A DNA stretch of 64,000 nt, from assembly GCA_037974965.1 (NCBI GenBank), contig JBBPFI010000018.1, positions 62,001-126,000 on the forward strand, written 5' to 3'. The stretch is from Dacryopinax spathularia. Lineage: Eukaryota > Basidiomycota > Dacrymycetes > Dacrymycetales > Dacrymycetaceae. The number at the start of each line of letters is the position of its first letter. The first letter of the stretch is position 1. The notes under the pieces are model-generated. The model ran no database searches, was not told the DNA's origin, and saw only the letters and a list, made by a program, of their open reading frames with translations. The position numbers and the translations under genes are program-made. This document shows positions 1-11,337 of the stretch, piece after piece.

Positions 1-54
1 GGGCAATGTGCGACGTCGGATCTTGCAGCCCGGAAGGGTGAAGGTCGGGAAAGG

Positions 55-2367
55 CTAGTCGTCGTCCATGTCGATCGTCTCCTCCTCTCTTGCACTATTC
101 TCCCCGGCGGCAGGGACCGCCGTTCCCATCACAGGAGGGGCAAAACTCGCAGGCGTAAACAGAGTCTTCCCACTCCCCTCCGTCCCGTTCGTAGTGTTCG
201 TGCTCCCCGACCCGTTCGAGCCGAACAGCGTCGCCGTAGGGGTTGTTGTGGCCGGCCCGCTTCCGCTCGGCGTAATGCTAGCAGGAGGAGGAGGACTGGT
301 GCTCAACCCTTCCGCATGGACAAGTCCGTTCCCGTTAGCGCTATGCGGCGGCGCAGGCTGGAAAGCAGACTGTGGTTGGTGCGCGGCCAAGTCGAGGAAA
401 GAGATCGTCCCCTCCGAACTGCGTGGTTTGTCGCTGAATGACGACGCTTGTGCGATCGCACTCCCACTCCCCGCGCTCCCGATGCTCCCGATGCTCGCGC
501 CCCAGGCCAAGCCGCTCCTCCGTCTCTTGTGCGGACTGCGCCCGTCCGCGTCCCGGCCTTCGTCCATCCATTCTTCCTCATTCTGCCGGGCTGTACTCAT
601 GCTCGATGAGACTCGTTCCTGGAATGGAGAGCCGAAGGAATTGAACGCCCCCGCCCCCACCGCCGCAGCCGAATTGACGTAGGGATGCGAATGTCTCCTC
701 CCGCCACTGGCCATATCGGGTTCCCCGCCTTGACGCTGCAGCTGGGAGTCTTCGTCCCCGCCATCCTGGTCCATCAGGAATTTCTCCACTTCTTGATCTT
801 CCATCTCCCCCAAGCCTGCTACGGCCCGTGCCCGGTTTGCAGCGCGGATAGCGCGGTCGACCTTCTCTTCCGAGAAGGAATGACGGCCTTGCTTGTTGTT
901 GCCGTGCTGGGCGCTATGCAGCCCCGAGGGCGTGTGCGAGTGAGAGTGGGAGTGAGAAGCAGGAGGCGGGGGCGATCGATACGGCGTCCCCGGCTCGACC
1001 TTCACTGACAATCGAGAGGAGCTCGGCGAGGGGGACGGAGGATCCGGATCGATCGCAGCGCTCAAATCGGCCATGTTGAACCCGTTTTCCTCGTGCTGCT
1101 CCTCGTCCATCACCTGTTCTTCGCCTTCCTCGTCGCGCGTATCCGTGTCCCGCGACAGGTCGTCCAGGTCTTCGCTCCTCCTTTCCCCATCTGCATCCCC
1201 GTCCCGGTCCGTATCAGACCCGTGCTCGGAGTCTTCGTCCAGCTTCTCGTTCTCCGAATCTCGCATCCCGAGCCTGGCAAGCTTCTTGACAAACACGGGC
1301 GTCGGGCTTCTCCTCCTCTTCCTCCCCTCTGCGCTCGTCGCTAGCGCCGCAGCTCTCATAGCTTCTGCCCGTCTTTCTGCCTCCCCTGCGTCATCCACCC
1401 CGTCCACCTCCGAGGCCTGTTCCTCCTTGGGGATTATGCCGTACATCTCGAGCCATTGACGGGGTCGGTGCTTGAATTTGAACACTACGAAGGGGTTCTC
1501 GTCTGCTGGCGTGAGGGGGTCAACGCGCGTGATGTTGCGTAGTTTGGCACGGTGCGAGTGTTCCGTTTTGCCCACTCTGTGGCGCATACACGTCGAGGTC
1601 GCAGGGAGCACGGGCAGGGCACGCGGAGCAGAGCAGAGGCAAAGCGGCAGAAAATAGACAGAGAAAGAAAGATCATGAGCCCAAGGAAGCGCATATAGAC
1701 AGGTGAGAGGAACGCACCGAATCGTATGCAACCCCTGACTAGCACTCGCATAATACTTGTGTTCCTCCGGCGGGGGCAGCGCGCCGTACTCCACTTTCAC
1801 GCGGTACAGCTCGACCGTAATTGTGCCCCGCTCGGACCACATCTCCTTGTCGCGCTCGGACTTGCGCCGAATGCGGGAGGACGAGTCGGAGGCTTCGTCT
1901 GAGTCGGAGGGGTCGAATTCTGCACATGCACATTAGTAAACTCTTCAACCTGGCCAACAACACGAGCAAGCAGAGGTGACAAAAGGACGGGTAGTGGAGT
2001 AGGACATATGGACGTGGTGGAGAGCAAGTAGACAGGCATGGATATGAGGTGACACACCCTCGATCGGCACCACGCCCTTCGCAAACTCAAACGGCCGCTT
2101 CTCCCTCGAGCTCAGCCGATTCCCCGAAAGACAACAATGATGCATCCGATCCGCGATCCTCTTATCGAGCAACACGCCATCCGCCAACAACCTAATCCTG
2201 AGCGTGTCCCTCCCCTGGGCTAGAGCGCAGTTGACGCCGAATCGCTGCCCCTCGTTGGAGGCGACCCAGCAGGTGGCCATTCGTCCTGAGTGGGTGATTT
2301 GGGTTTGGTATTCTGTGAGACGGGAGTCGTTGGATGTTATTACGGCGGAGTAGTCGCCCAGCTTCAT
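55..2367 (-). CDS. DUF7918 domain protein 1 with long acidic, serine-rich tail
   Basis: Three exons on the minus strand (2367-2058, 1919-1718, 1576-55) give 677 residues. The Met at 2367 was chosen because the DUF7918 fold starts there (MKLGDYSAVIT); an in-frame upstream Met at 2493 precedes only basic low-complexity residues. The N-terminal ~220 residues hold the domain: a TCWV strand, a LLADGVLLDK segment, a RGTITVELYRV strand and a VFKFKHRPRQWLEMYG motif shared with two paralogues at 27.1-28.2 and 39.8-41.0 kb. The rest is disordered, rich in Asp/Glu, Ser and Pro, with SHSHSHSH and a lysine/arginine patch (KRRRS) that could be a nuclear signal. Both introns are rather long (138 and 141 nt). 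DUF7918 is a fungal family without a known biochemical role; the basic-acidic tail suggests a nuclear protein, but that is inference. Confidence 0.85.
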
Positions 2368-2558
2368 CTTGGCTTCGATGAGGCGGGAGAGGAGAGGAGA
2401 GAGGTGTGTGCTGGAGGGTTGTTGGGGACTGTGGCGACCAAGACGACGGACAAGGCCCAAGCTGATGACAGGCGGTGCTGAGCTACTTCTCAAGCCAGAA
2501 GCCCACTAGTACTGTAGCTCTCTTGCAAGCTTAGCTGCTCCCTTAGAACACCGACTAG

Positions 2559-2582
2559 CTGATGCTGATGCTGATGCTGATG
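2559..2582. repeat. (CTGATG)4 microsatellite
   Basis: Four perfect tandem CTGATG hexamers lie in the 5' flank of DUF7918 protein 1, about 190 bases upstream of its start codon. This is an ordinary short simple repeat. Confidence 0.8.
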
Positions 2583-4201
2583 CAGAGTCCTACGATCAAG
2601 CGGCCCCATAAGCTCAGCTCAGGTCAATGAAAAGGACCCTTTGGGCGTAACGGACCCGAACCACCCACCGAACCTCTCTCGGCCAAACGGGAGTCACACG
2701 GACGACGCGCGTGAGCTTCGCGTGCGGGACTGCGGCTGAGGCCGAGGCCTTTAGAGGTAACTTGGTGGGGCGGCTACAATGGCGGTGAGACATGACAATG
2801 AGGTTACTGCATTATGAGCTGGGTATGCGGGACTAGGAGGTAGAGTAGAGATCCGGTTCATACGGGTAAGTAATGGAGGTGAGCATGTTCCCAGCTAGGC
2901 ACCGGGAAACGGATTAAGGGCTGATATTGGAGCGCACGCCTACCAGAGCTTACCCAATGCCTATATAAATAGCTTCGTCGGGGCGAATACCTGAGTGACA
3001 TTCAGCGCACCCGCTGGGAGCAGAAGAGCATCGTCCCCACTGAACGATAATATTGCATACTGAGGTCCTGTACTGTAATGCCGGGCTCGAAGACACAGGT
3101 TCTCGAAAGGAAAGCCATATCCCGAGCTGTTGCAGGAGTCCCGGCGCGCCTCCCCCTCACAGGAGAGATCAGAACATCCCTTCCTCCGGTTCAGAATCAG
3201 AACACCCCTCCCCCTCCGATCCCCACAGCCATCCCGGCGCTCAAACGTGCCGTACACCGCCCCCGCACTCCCGGGCGGATGCCGACACCCCCCTAACAAC
3301 GGCGCAGTATCGGCAGCACGGCCAGAGATGCGGGAGGTGAGGGAAATTGAGGGACGGCGACGCTCGCCCGAGGTCGATCGATCCCTTGTTGCTCTAGGGA
3401 GCGAAGACGGCGGTACGTTGCCGATCGTCCAACTCTCACGTTTGACGCGGTGCGCGCAGTCTGGAGGGGTTCATTTAAGGCAGACATGCAGGAGGGGTCG
3501 TGCGACCAGCTCAGACGGGCTTGAGAAGGAGGTTGAAGAAGGGAGGGGGGAGGGGGACAGCGCGAAAAGCGCCGCAAGCGCGCAAAGCTCCAGGGTAATC
3601 CAAGAATATCTCGCTCACCCTGCAGCCTTGATAACGACCAGCTGCGCAGCCGCTTACCAACCCCTCCTCCCCACCCAGCATTCAACAGCATTACGCGCTT
3701 ACCAAACCCTTCTGTATTGCTCTGAGGAGTCCCATGATCTCTTCACCTCCGAGAGCTCCCTCTCTCGGTGCACAGAGGAGGGCGAGAAGACGCGTCCAAC
3801 GTCCAGTCCATGAGTGCCTCCACCCACTCTCTGCTGACGCGAACTCGCTTACGCGTCCCGATGCCCTAAGCGCTCGCCCAAGCGCCGGTTCTCAGCCAAT
3901 CAACAGCGCTAAGACAGAAGCGGGAGCAGATGGGCTCAGCGTGTCAGCCCTTCATAAGCAATACGCTTCCTAATCCTGCGCGTCATCCCTCGTACGTCAG
4001 CACCCTCAGGACCCTGAGAAGCGCGTGAAATGAGGGAAGGGGATGATGAATTGATTTGAGGAGGGAACGCGTGTGGCGATTTGCTGATTGAGTGCAACAC
4101 TCTCTTTGGACCTGCCGTTTAACCTGCCGTTTGGAAGGTTCGGAGAAGAGTTGGCCGGCCGGTGGGCTGAGGCGGGAGGCGGGGGAGGGGGAGGGAAGGG
4201 G

Positions 4202-4209
4202 TATATAAG
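4202..4209 (+). promoter_or_regulatory. TATA box of the FSP1-like gene
   Basis: TATATAAG lies 90-97 bases upstream of the ATG at 4299, a usual distance for a fungal TATA box plus a short 5' UTR. A pyrimidine-rich stretch (4240-4265) follows, typical of a fungal transcription start region. Confidence 0.6.
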
Positions 4210-4298
4210 AGGGTGCTCCTCATGGTGTGATGAGCCTTAAACCCCGCTCCCCTTCTCCTCACTCACCCCGCAACTCGTAAGAAATCGCATTTGGAAAC

Positions 4299-5562
4299 AT
4301 GTCTAAACAAACCATCCTCGTCCTCGGCGCCGGAGGAGCAGGCGCCAAGACCGCCTCCCTCCTGTCCAAGTCCCTCCCGCCCAACGCCGAGCTCCTGCTC
4401 GTCGATAGCAGGGGGTATTACTTGCATTGGCCTGCTATGGTCCGGATGGTCGTCACCCCCGAAGGGAAGTTGGAGGACACGGCCCTGATACCGCTGGACA
4501 AGACATTGACACCTGGTAAGGGGAGTTTAGTAGTGGGGAGGGCGGTGCAGATCGTGCCTGGCAAAGATGGGAAAGCGGGTGGTGAGGTGGTGCTCGAGAG
4601 TGGAGAGAGGCTGGGGTATGATTATCTCGTGCTCGCGACGGGGAGCATATATGAAGGACCGCTGGCGATGCCGGATAAGAAGGAGGACGTGGTGCGGTGG
4701 GCGAATGAGTGGAGGGAGAGGTTTGACAGGGCGGGGAGTGTGCTGCTCGTGGGGGGCGGGGCGGTGGGGGTCGAGATCGCGGGGGAGATCAAGGATTGTT
4801 GGCCGGTACGCCTTCCTCCAACCTCTCTTTTCCTTCTTCTCCTCTTCCTTCCATGTTTTCTCCACCCGGCTCGGCCGGCTGTTCTCTACCTTCTCTCATT
4901 TCTGTTGAGCTCACTATCGCTCGCTCGTACTGACTCTGAGCTCGCAGGACAAGAAAGTCACCCTGGTGCAAGGCGACCGCGCCCTCCTGAACAGCGCCTA
5001 CCCCGACAAATTCCGCACCGCGCTCGCCGACCGTCTCAAAAAACGCGGCATCGAACTAATCTTCTCCGACTACGTCGACTCCATCCCCTCCCCCGGCACT
5101 TCCTCCACAGTCACCACACGAAACGGGAAGACGATCCAGGCCGACTTGGTCGTTGCTACCCGTGGCGGGAGGCCGAATACGGCGCTGATTAAGGCTGCTT
5201 TCCCGGACGCCGTGGACCAAGATGGACGAGTGAAAGTCCTTCCGACCCTGCAACTGCCCGGACATCCGAACGTCTTCGCCGCCGGTGATATCACCTCCCT
5301 CCCCGAACAAAAACAAGTGGCCAAGTACCCCGCGCACGCCTCGCTCATCTCTTCCAACATCCTCTCCCTCCTCTCGGGCCACGCGGCCGCGAAGGAGTAC
5401 AAGAAACAGCCGGAGATGATTTTAGTCACTGTAGGGAAAGAGGGCGGCGCGGCCTATTTGGGCATGGGGTGGGGGTTTGTCCTGGGTGACTGGTTTGCGA
5501 GGATGTTGAAGAGTCGGGATTTGTTGGTTGGGATGGCGAGGAAGGAGTTGAAGTATGCGTAA
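4299..5562 (+). CDS. FSP1/AIFM2-like NAD(P)H:quinone oxidoreductase
   Basis: Two exons (4299-4805, 4948-5562) encode 373 residues, the usual length for the AIFM2/FSP1 branch of the pyridine-nucleotide disulfide oxidoreductase family. The first Rossmann motif GAGGAGAKTA (residues ~9-18) binds FAD. A second motif, VGGGAVGVEIAGEI (~150-163), binds NAD(P)H and ends just before the intron. The C-terminal half has the typical ATRGGRPNT and VFAAGDIT motifs, the latter contacting FAD. No signal peptide or membrane anchor is evident. Family members are flavoproteins that reduce quinones and, in animals, limit lipid peroxidation; the fungal substrate is unknown. The intron is long for this window (142 nt) but has a clear GTACGC donor and GCAG acceptor, and its splicing joins GDQ-type motifs in phase 0. 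Confidence 0.9.
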
Positions 5563-6002
5563 AGGGCGGAGGATCGATATGATTTCTACTTCCTGTTGTT
5601 GTTTTTTTCCTTGCTTGTCCCACGTCTTTATCTCGATATGCGGCTTTTGGAGAGCGTGTGGTTAACTAATGGAGGGGGATTTAATGGAATAGATTGCGTT
5701 TTCCGCTGGCATGCAGGACTTCGATCGACGACGTTCGGCTTGGTCGTGATGCAAGGTATGTTAATGTAGATGAATAATGAGGGGGCCAATAACATGAAGC
5801 AAAACCAATCCACAACCTCAGCATCCCGGACCTCCTCCAGTACGACTTCCCCACACACAGAGTCAACAAGAGAGCACACAGAGCGCGCCAGACCACATCT
5901 CAGCCACATAAACCCCCAAAAGGCCTCGAGTCGGTCGCACACGCGTGACCCGAAAATTTTCTACGCGGCTATAGCCCTTGGTGGGAGCATGTCATGCCGC
6001 CC
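5563..6002. other. Intergenic, 3' region of the FSP1-like gene
   Basis: About 440 bases without a gene. It contains the T-rich 3' flank of the FSP1-like gene (5591-5610) and the A/T-richer 5' flank of the tRNA. No ORF here has recognisable features. Confidence 0.6.
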
Positions 6003-6090
6003 GCCCGGCTGGCGCAATCGGTTTAGCGCGTCAGACTCTTACTGCCAAAGTGGAATCTGAAGGTTGCGAGTTCGACCCTCGCGTTGGGCT
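6003..6090 (+). tRNA. tRNA-Lys(CTT) with a 13-nt intron
   Basis: A full cloverleaf can be drawn. The acceptor stem pairs 6003-6009 with 6083-6089 (two G-U pairs). The D arm lies around 6012-6029. The anticodon stem is TCAGA/TCTGA with loop CTCTTAA, and the T arm is GCGAG-TTCGACC-CTCGC (6066-6082). The anticodon CTT is at 6038-6040. A 13-nt intron (6042-6054) interrupts the loop one base 3' of the anticodon, the canonical position. The internal B box GTTCGACCC is intact. It decodes AAG lysine codons. The discriminator base would be T at 6090, which is unusual. Confidence 0.92.
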
Positions 6091-6116
6091 AGTAGGAAGC
6101 TTAACAGCAAAATCTC

Positions 6117-6121
6117 TTTTT
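6117..6121 (+). terminator. RNA polymerase III terminator of tRNA-Lys
   Basis: A run of five T residues begins 27 bases after the tRNA 3' end, matching a Pol III oligo-T terminator. Confidence 0.75.
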
Positions 6122-6520
6122 GCTTGCTGACACAGTTTCCGACGGATGGCCATTCTACTGCCGTTCCTTGCCTTATTTGGACTCATTGAGCCCATATAAG
6201 GCGCTGTCCCGACCGAGCGGTGGGATTATCAAAGAAGGACCGAGAGTGTGGAAGCCCCTGGTCCAAAAGCATCGTAACTTATTGTGCTTTTGAAGAGCAG
6301 TTATGCAGATGGCGTTGTCGGGCCGAAGATGCACCTCCATGGATATTGCGCCGAGATATCCGACCGGAGTGCGGAGTCAGGGATCACGAGTCGCCCACCA
6401 CACCACAGCGGGGGTGGACTGGTGCTCTAGGCCTCCCTCCTCCGGCTATCCTCCTCCTCCTCCTTGGCCCTCCTGATCCTGGTGACCACCTCTTGCTGAG
6501 GAGGTAGAAAGAGAACAAAG

Positions 6521-7818
6521 ATGTCAACTCTCCTGGATGTGCTCGACTCCCACCTCAATGTCGATGTTGACTCCTTCTCTCCTGCTGTCTCCCAGTCCGT
6601 GCCGTTCAAGCCGCATGACCAGACTTCGAATCAGCTCTGGACGCTGGATGAGATGAGCAAGCCTGAGAATCGGGGGTTGGTGGAGCAGGCTGTGAGGGAA
6701 TGTTGGGAGAAGGGGTGGGAGAAGACTTGTGATCGTGTTGTGCGTCCCTCGCGTCCTACCCCTCCTGCGCTCGCCGCCCGGCGGAAGTCATCGAGGGTGC
6801 GATGATGAAGACTGACAGTGTTGCAGGCGGCAATGCTCTGCGCCCGCAACATCCCCAACATAACCGGCCGCGTCCTGCTCCAAGTCTCCTGCCGCTACGC
6901 ATACGACAAAGACGAGATCGTCTCGCACGCCTGGTCATACGCGACCGAGCTCGAGCGGCTCGGGATCCCGCGGGACAGGTTCTGCGTCAAGATCCCTACC
7001 ACTGGGCCGGGGATGAACGCCGCCATACCGCTGAGGGAGAGCGGGATCGAGTGTCTGGGGACGGCGCTGTTTGGACTGCCGCAGGCTATTGCGGCTGCTC
7101 AGGCGGGGTGCTTGCATATCAGCCCGTATTTCAACGGTGCGTTTCCGCCTTTTCAACATAGTTTCAACAGCTAACGCTAAACTGTGCAGAGATCCGAGCG
7201 CACTTTGATAAATCCCTTTGGCCTGATGTCGAAGATCCCGCAAAGGAACATCCCATGAGCGCCCGGGTAGTGCATATCGTGCAGACGTATCGTAAGCTGG
7301 CGAAGGACACCGGCGAGCGAATGCCATTGGTTAAGCTGGCTAGGTGAGCCCGTCTTTGCCGATCATGCACCTTAGGCATAGGCTGATAATGCATCTGCAG
7401 CTTCCTCAGTGCTAAAGAAGCCATGGCCGCTATCGACCTCGGCTGCCAAGCCGTCACCCTCCCCGGCCCCGTGATCGATTCCCTCCGCACTACCCCAGCC
7501 GACTCCCCACCCTCCAGCAAACCCAAAGACTTCGAACCATACAAGAACCCGCCTCCTCTCCCTCCCCGCGTCCAGATGCTCGAGAATACCGACCCGCTCG
7601 CCAGTGCGGACTGGGACGGCAAGCTTGCCGATCCGACGCTCGACTACTTGGCGGGGAATGGGGAGCTGTTGGAGGCTGCTATTCAGGCTGATCCGGTTAC
7701 GAGGGAGAGGCTGGGCGATGCGCTGGAGGCGTTTATTGATGCTGAGCTGAAGATGAGGGATTTTGTGGAGGGGGTTGCGAGGGATTTGGGGTTGAAGGTC
7801 AAGCCGGCGGAGGATTGA
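6521..7818 (+). CDS. Transaldolase-family protein
   Basis: Four exons (6521-6739, 6827-7136, 7190-7343, 7401-7818) encode 366 residues and join in consistent phase. The fold is a transaldolase-type TIM barrel. The VKIPTTGPGMNA segment aligns with the KIASTWEG region that carries the Schiff-base lysine, and is followed by GTALFGLPQAIAAAQAG and ISPYFNEIR, the typical β6-β7 elements that line the sugar-phosphate pocket. Transaldolase moves dihydroxyacetone units between sugar phosphates in the non-oxidative pentose phosphate pathway in the cytosol. This member diverges from the housekeeping enzyme around the active site (KIPTTGPG rather than KIASTWEG), as in the secondary transaldolase-like proteins found in many fungi, so a different sugar phosphate is possible. 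The tRNA lies upstream on the same strand. Confidence 0.88.
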
Positions 7819-9612
7819 GACAGGTAGGCAAAACGACTTGCGCATTTTGGTGCTACGAGGTTTATCGGATCGACCAGTCCTGTCGTGAGTGCTTACCTGC
7901 GTCTGTTCGGCTAGGTTGAAATGCCGGAGAGCAGAACGATCGTGAGCTTTGTCGTGCCGTACTATGTCTGTCGCGAAGAGTTGGCTGCGGACATAAGTCT
8001 GGCTCTGCTAGGGAGCACTCAATGAACTCTTTTTGGGATTCGCTATTCCTGAGGTGTGCACTCGCGGACCACGGCCTCGTTGGAAAATGCAAGCCGCCCC
8101 TCCACATGGCGCTCAGCCAACGAGCTATACCGTTGTTCTGGCTCAACGAGTCCTGAATCTATTCTGTCCGGCAGCGTCAGCTTCGGAGAATACATGCCTA
8201 ATGAGGCTAATCGTAGCGCACCGTCGACGTGCCTGAAGGCCCGTTGGGACGTGTTGAGCGTCCTGCGGCGAAACCGCCAGGAGGAGGCCTGTCCGCCTCG
8301 TGCCCCTTGAGAATTCCATCAGACACGCCTAGACCTCCAGGGACGCAGCCTGGGTTCTGAGTTCTCATGCTGCCGGTCGAGCCCTGCCGAATGGACATTA
8401 CATCAGAACCGGCGTGGTGGGCTGCATACCGCTGTCCGTTACTTGGGTACTCTCATGCCTGCAAAGGATCGGAGCGATATGGGCCGGGGGCCGAGCAGGT
8501 TGTACGTTGCACGGCATCGAGGAGGACCGATGCACTTCGGAGGATGCCGAATGCAGGAGCTCTCGAGCCTCGCGTCAAAAAGGAGCCTGGTAGTGCGCGA
8601 ATACCGAGCGTTCGTTGGGAGAGTAGGGAGTTCTCAAGCGACGCGTTGAAGCACGTACGAGTGACGCAGCCTACTTGGGGTTAGTTTATTAGGTCAGCCG
8701 GCGCATCTGAAGCTCTCATGCGTAGGAAACGAGATCTTCCCATGGCAGGGTAACTTGAACATTGCGCAGCCAACATGAATTATCGCGATCGCTATATTTG
8801 GTACCCTCGGTTACGCCCGTCCCTGACTACACATAGTCCGTGCCGAAATCATGGTGAAATGCAGGCAAAAGATTTAACTCTTGACCCGTGAGGCCGTCAT
8901 GACCCGTGGAAACCCTGAAAGGCTAATGGAGTAAAAGCTTTCCAGCAGTTCCAATGTATGCTTGAAAGCTCAAAGAAGACGAAGATCAGCGAACAATGAC
9001 GGTTCGGGCAGCCGATCAGGGCGGGGCTATGCTTTGGCCACGCTGGCCAGGCTCTGCGCTGTGAATCTGCTGCCGAAGTTCTACCGGCTGTCGACGGTGG
9101 CTTACGCATTTTGAGTCTCGAGGCTCGGCGGAGTGGAGATGAAGGAAAGCTTCTTTTTGACGTAAGTCGATGAGAGTGGATGGTCGAATGAGGCAAAGCG
9201 CTTGTGATCGAGCTTCCAGCCGTTCCCACGAGTTCGCCGAGCGACAGCCTAATTATTGCAGCTACATTGGAATTACCTGAGGATCGAAAAAGGAAGAGTG
9301 GGGTCATTGCAAATACTCCAACCATGGCGATAATCGAATACTGTCATAGTACGCGCGCCCGCTACTAATCTCACACATACAGTACCAAAAACTTCTTTGA
9401 TTCACTCATACGGACTAACATAGCGTCTCATCAAGAAATAATACCCGAATAAAGAATTATTCAATCGTCTCGCGACTGTTTTTGAAATCTATGTCTAGCG
9501 ACCGGGGATGCGGTCTTGTATTAAACGAATGATGGTGCTATACCAAAAGATAGCGGCATAGAAAAGAGCCATGGGAGGTTGCCAAATACATCCGTCCTAA
9601 ATTGCATGTCGC
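7819..9612. other. Intergenic region, no supported gene
   Basis: About 1.8 kb between convergent genes. Short ORFs are present on both strands, but none has a conserved motif or a coherent splice pattern. The right part (9340-9600) is A/T-richer and is the 3' flank of the cyclopropane-synthase-like gene. I see no repeat or RNA gene. Confidence 0.5.
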
Positions 9613-11337
9613 CTAGAGCTCGTCGTCGCACCGAACGTCGCAGCCGAGTTCAACATTGCCTTCCCGGGTGAAGGAGATGATGTGCACGCCGAGGGTGCGG
9701 GTGGAGAAGCCCGCCTCGCAATAGGAGCTAGCGGGCTGTCAGCGACGGTATCGAACAGAGTTTGGGAGATACGTACAAGTAGTAGTTCCATTTCCTCTTG
9801 AACGTCTCACACTCCACTCTTGAGACACCGTACTGTTCGCGCAGCTCAGGTACGACCACGCTCTCGAAGCTCATGAGGAAGCGTCGTTGCCATTCTCGCA
9901 ATGTCCGCGAGTAGTGAGGGCCGATGTTGCCGACGGATTCTACGATGAGCCGCCCTTGACTGCCGGAGTTGAGAGTACTGAGCAGCATGCTGGCGGAGGG
10001 AAGGAAACCACCGGGGAAGATCCATTTCCGGATAAAGTCAACATCCTTCGCATATGCCTTCATCCCTGAGAGCTTCGTCAGAATCACGAGGGAAGACAAG
10101 CACTGGTCCAACTCACGAGCATCTGGCAGAGTGGAGACTTGGACCACGCCAACTCCGTTCTTGTTCAGCGCCCAATCAACCATGCCCCAATAGGTATCCA
10201 TGAATTCTGCACCGACGTGCTCCATCATTTCAATAGAGACGAATCGATCGAACTGTCCGGCCCACTCTGCCGGTAGATTGCGGTAGTCGACGACGTGCAC
10301 CCGGATACGATCTTGAAGACCAGCCTTCGCAATACGTTCGCGAGCCAGTGCTGCCTGCTGCTCTGATAGAGTGATCGTGTCGATTGTGCATTTGTAGAGG
10401 GAAGCGGCCAGGATAGAGAAAGAGCCCCAACCGGTTCCGACCTCCAGAACACGGTGACCGTCCCGGATGTCAGCCTTGTTGCAAATATGCCTGGCAACAA
10501 ATCAGATTACGGGAGTTAGACGTGAAAGGCAAGTACTAACCGAAGTTTGCGCAACTGTGCCGTTTCGAGGGGATCCAACCCGAGCAGCTTGCCACCCTTC
10601 ACGTTGTCCACCAAGTCCTCGTCAATCGATTCGAAGATACCGCAGGAATATGTCATATCACTGCTGAGGAATGCCTCAAACATGCGATTGGACATGTCGT
10701 AATGTGCTGTGACATTCGCCTTGGCGTTGTTGAGCGTGGCAAGGGAAGCAGTGAGGTCGAGCAGTTTCCGGGATCCGAACGATGGAACGTAGGCCAACGC
10801 GGACTTCATACCACCGACAGAGGATAGCGAGTCTCGGTTATAGATAAAAAGCTGCTCCATCCTCAGCGAGGGGGACGTCAAGCAGACTGCGGAAACTTAC
10901 CATGAATAAGGACGTCAGGTCGTCCACATCAATCTCTCCCATCATATATGCCTCTGCGAACCCGAGGTCGGATGTCGTTAAGACTCGTAACCAGAAGGCT
11001 TCGCTGCGGACGGTGATCGTAGCATGGAGGTCGGAGGCGTCGCCGGCAATGTCGGTCGCACCCAGGCGAGGTTTACCTTTTACGTCGTCGGTCGGAAAGT
11101 TGTACACAGCAGCCGGGGTGATAATTCGTAGTTGGCCCCGTGTAAAACCAGACAGGAACCTGCAAAGGGCATGAGAAGCGGAAAATTGGGTGTGCGGTGG
11201 ACGTACCCTATGACGAGAGACTCGGCGAGGGAGTCAAGCGGTCGCATGGCCACCCGAGCCGCACGGCGCCATAGCGAGTCTGACAGACCAGCTCTGTGGA
11301 GGGTAGGCGATGCGATGATATCAACAGTTGAGGACAT
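9613..11337 (-). CDS. Cyclopropane-fatty-acyl-phospholipid synthase-like methyltransferase
   Basis: Six exons (11337-11207, 11159-10901, 10851-10541, 10490-10117, 10065-9777, 9727-9613) encode 492 residues. The SAM-binding motif VLEVGTGWGSFSILAA is followed by the family signatures ITLSEQQAALARER, RFVSIEMMEHVG and DVDFIRKWIFPGGFLPS, ending in YYFSYCEAGFSTRTLG. CFA synthases add a methylene from SAM across the double bond of phospholipid acyl chains at the membrane surface; some fungal relatives methylate other lipids. The N-terminal ~150 residues (GEIDVDDLTSLF) form the usual lipid-associated N-domain. The intron at 10066-10116 is 51 nt, stop-free and in frame, so its retention would insert 17 residues before KAYAKDVDFIR; splicing gives the family-like PDAR-MKAYAKD. 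Product identity is secure, exact lipid substrate is not. Confidence 0.92.

Larger units (their letters stand above)
2368..4298. other. Intergenic region, no supported gene
   Basis: This 1.9-kb stretch separates two divergent genes. Open frames occur on both strands around 3.0-3.8 kb, but none shows domain-like composition or agrees with a splice pattern. It holds four tandem CTGATG units at 2559-2582, a TATATAAAT box at 2962-2970 without a convincing downstream gene, and the FSP1-like promoter at its right end. A short unrecognised transcript after the 2962 box cannot be excluded. Confidence 0.5.

Noticed and set aside
68-682. 204-codon plus-strand open frame opposite DUF7918 protein 1
   Set aside because: It mirrors the GC-rich low-complexity coding strand of the minus gene and has no features of its own.
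3078-3813. Overlapping plus-strand ORFs after the TATATAAAT box at 2962
   Set aside because: Composition is Pro/Arg/Ser-rich without a domain, and competing frames on the other strand are equally open; promoter alone is not enough to call a gene.
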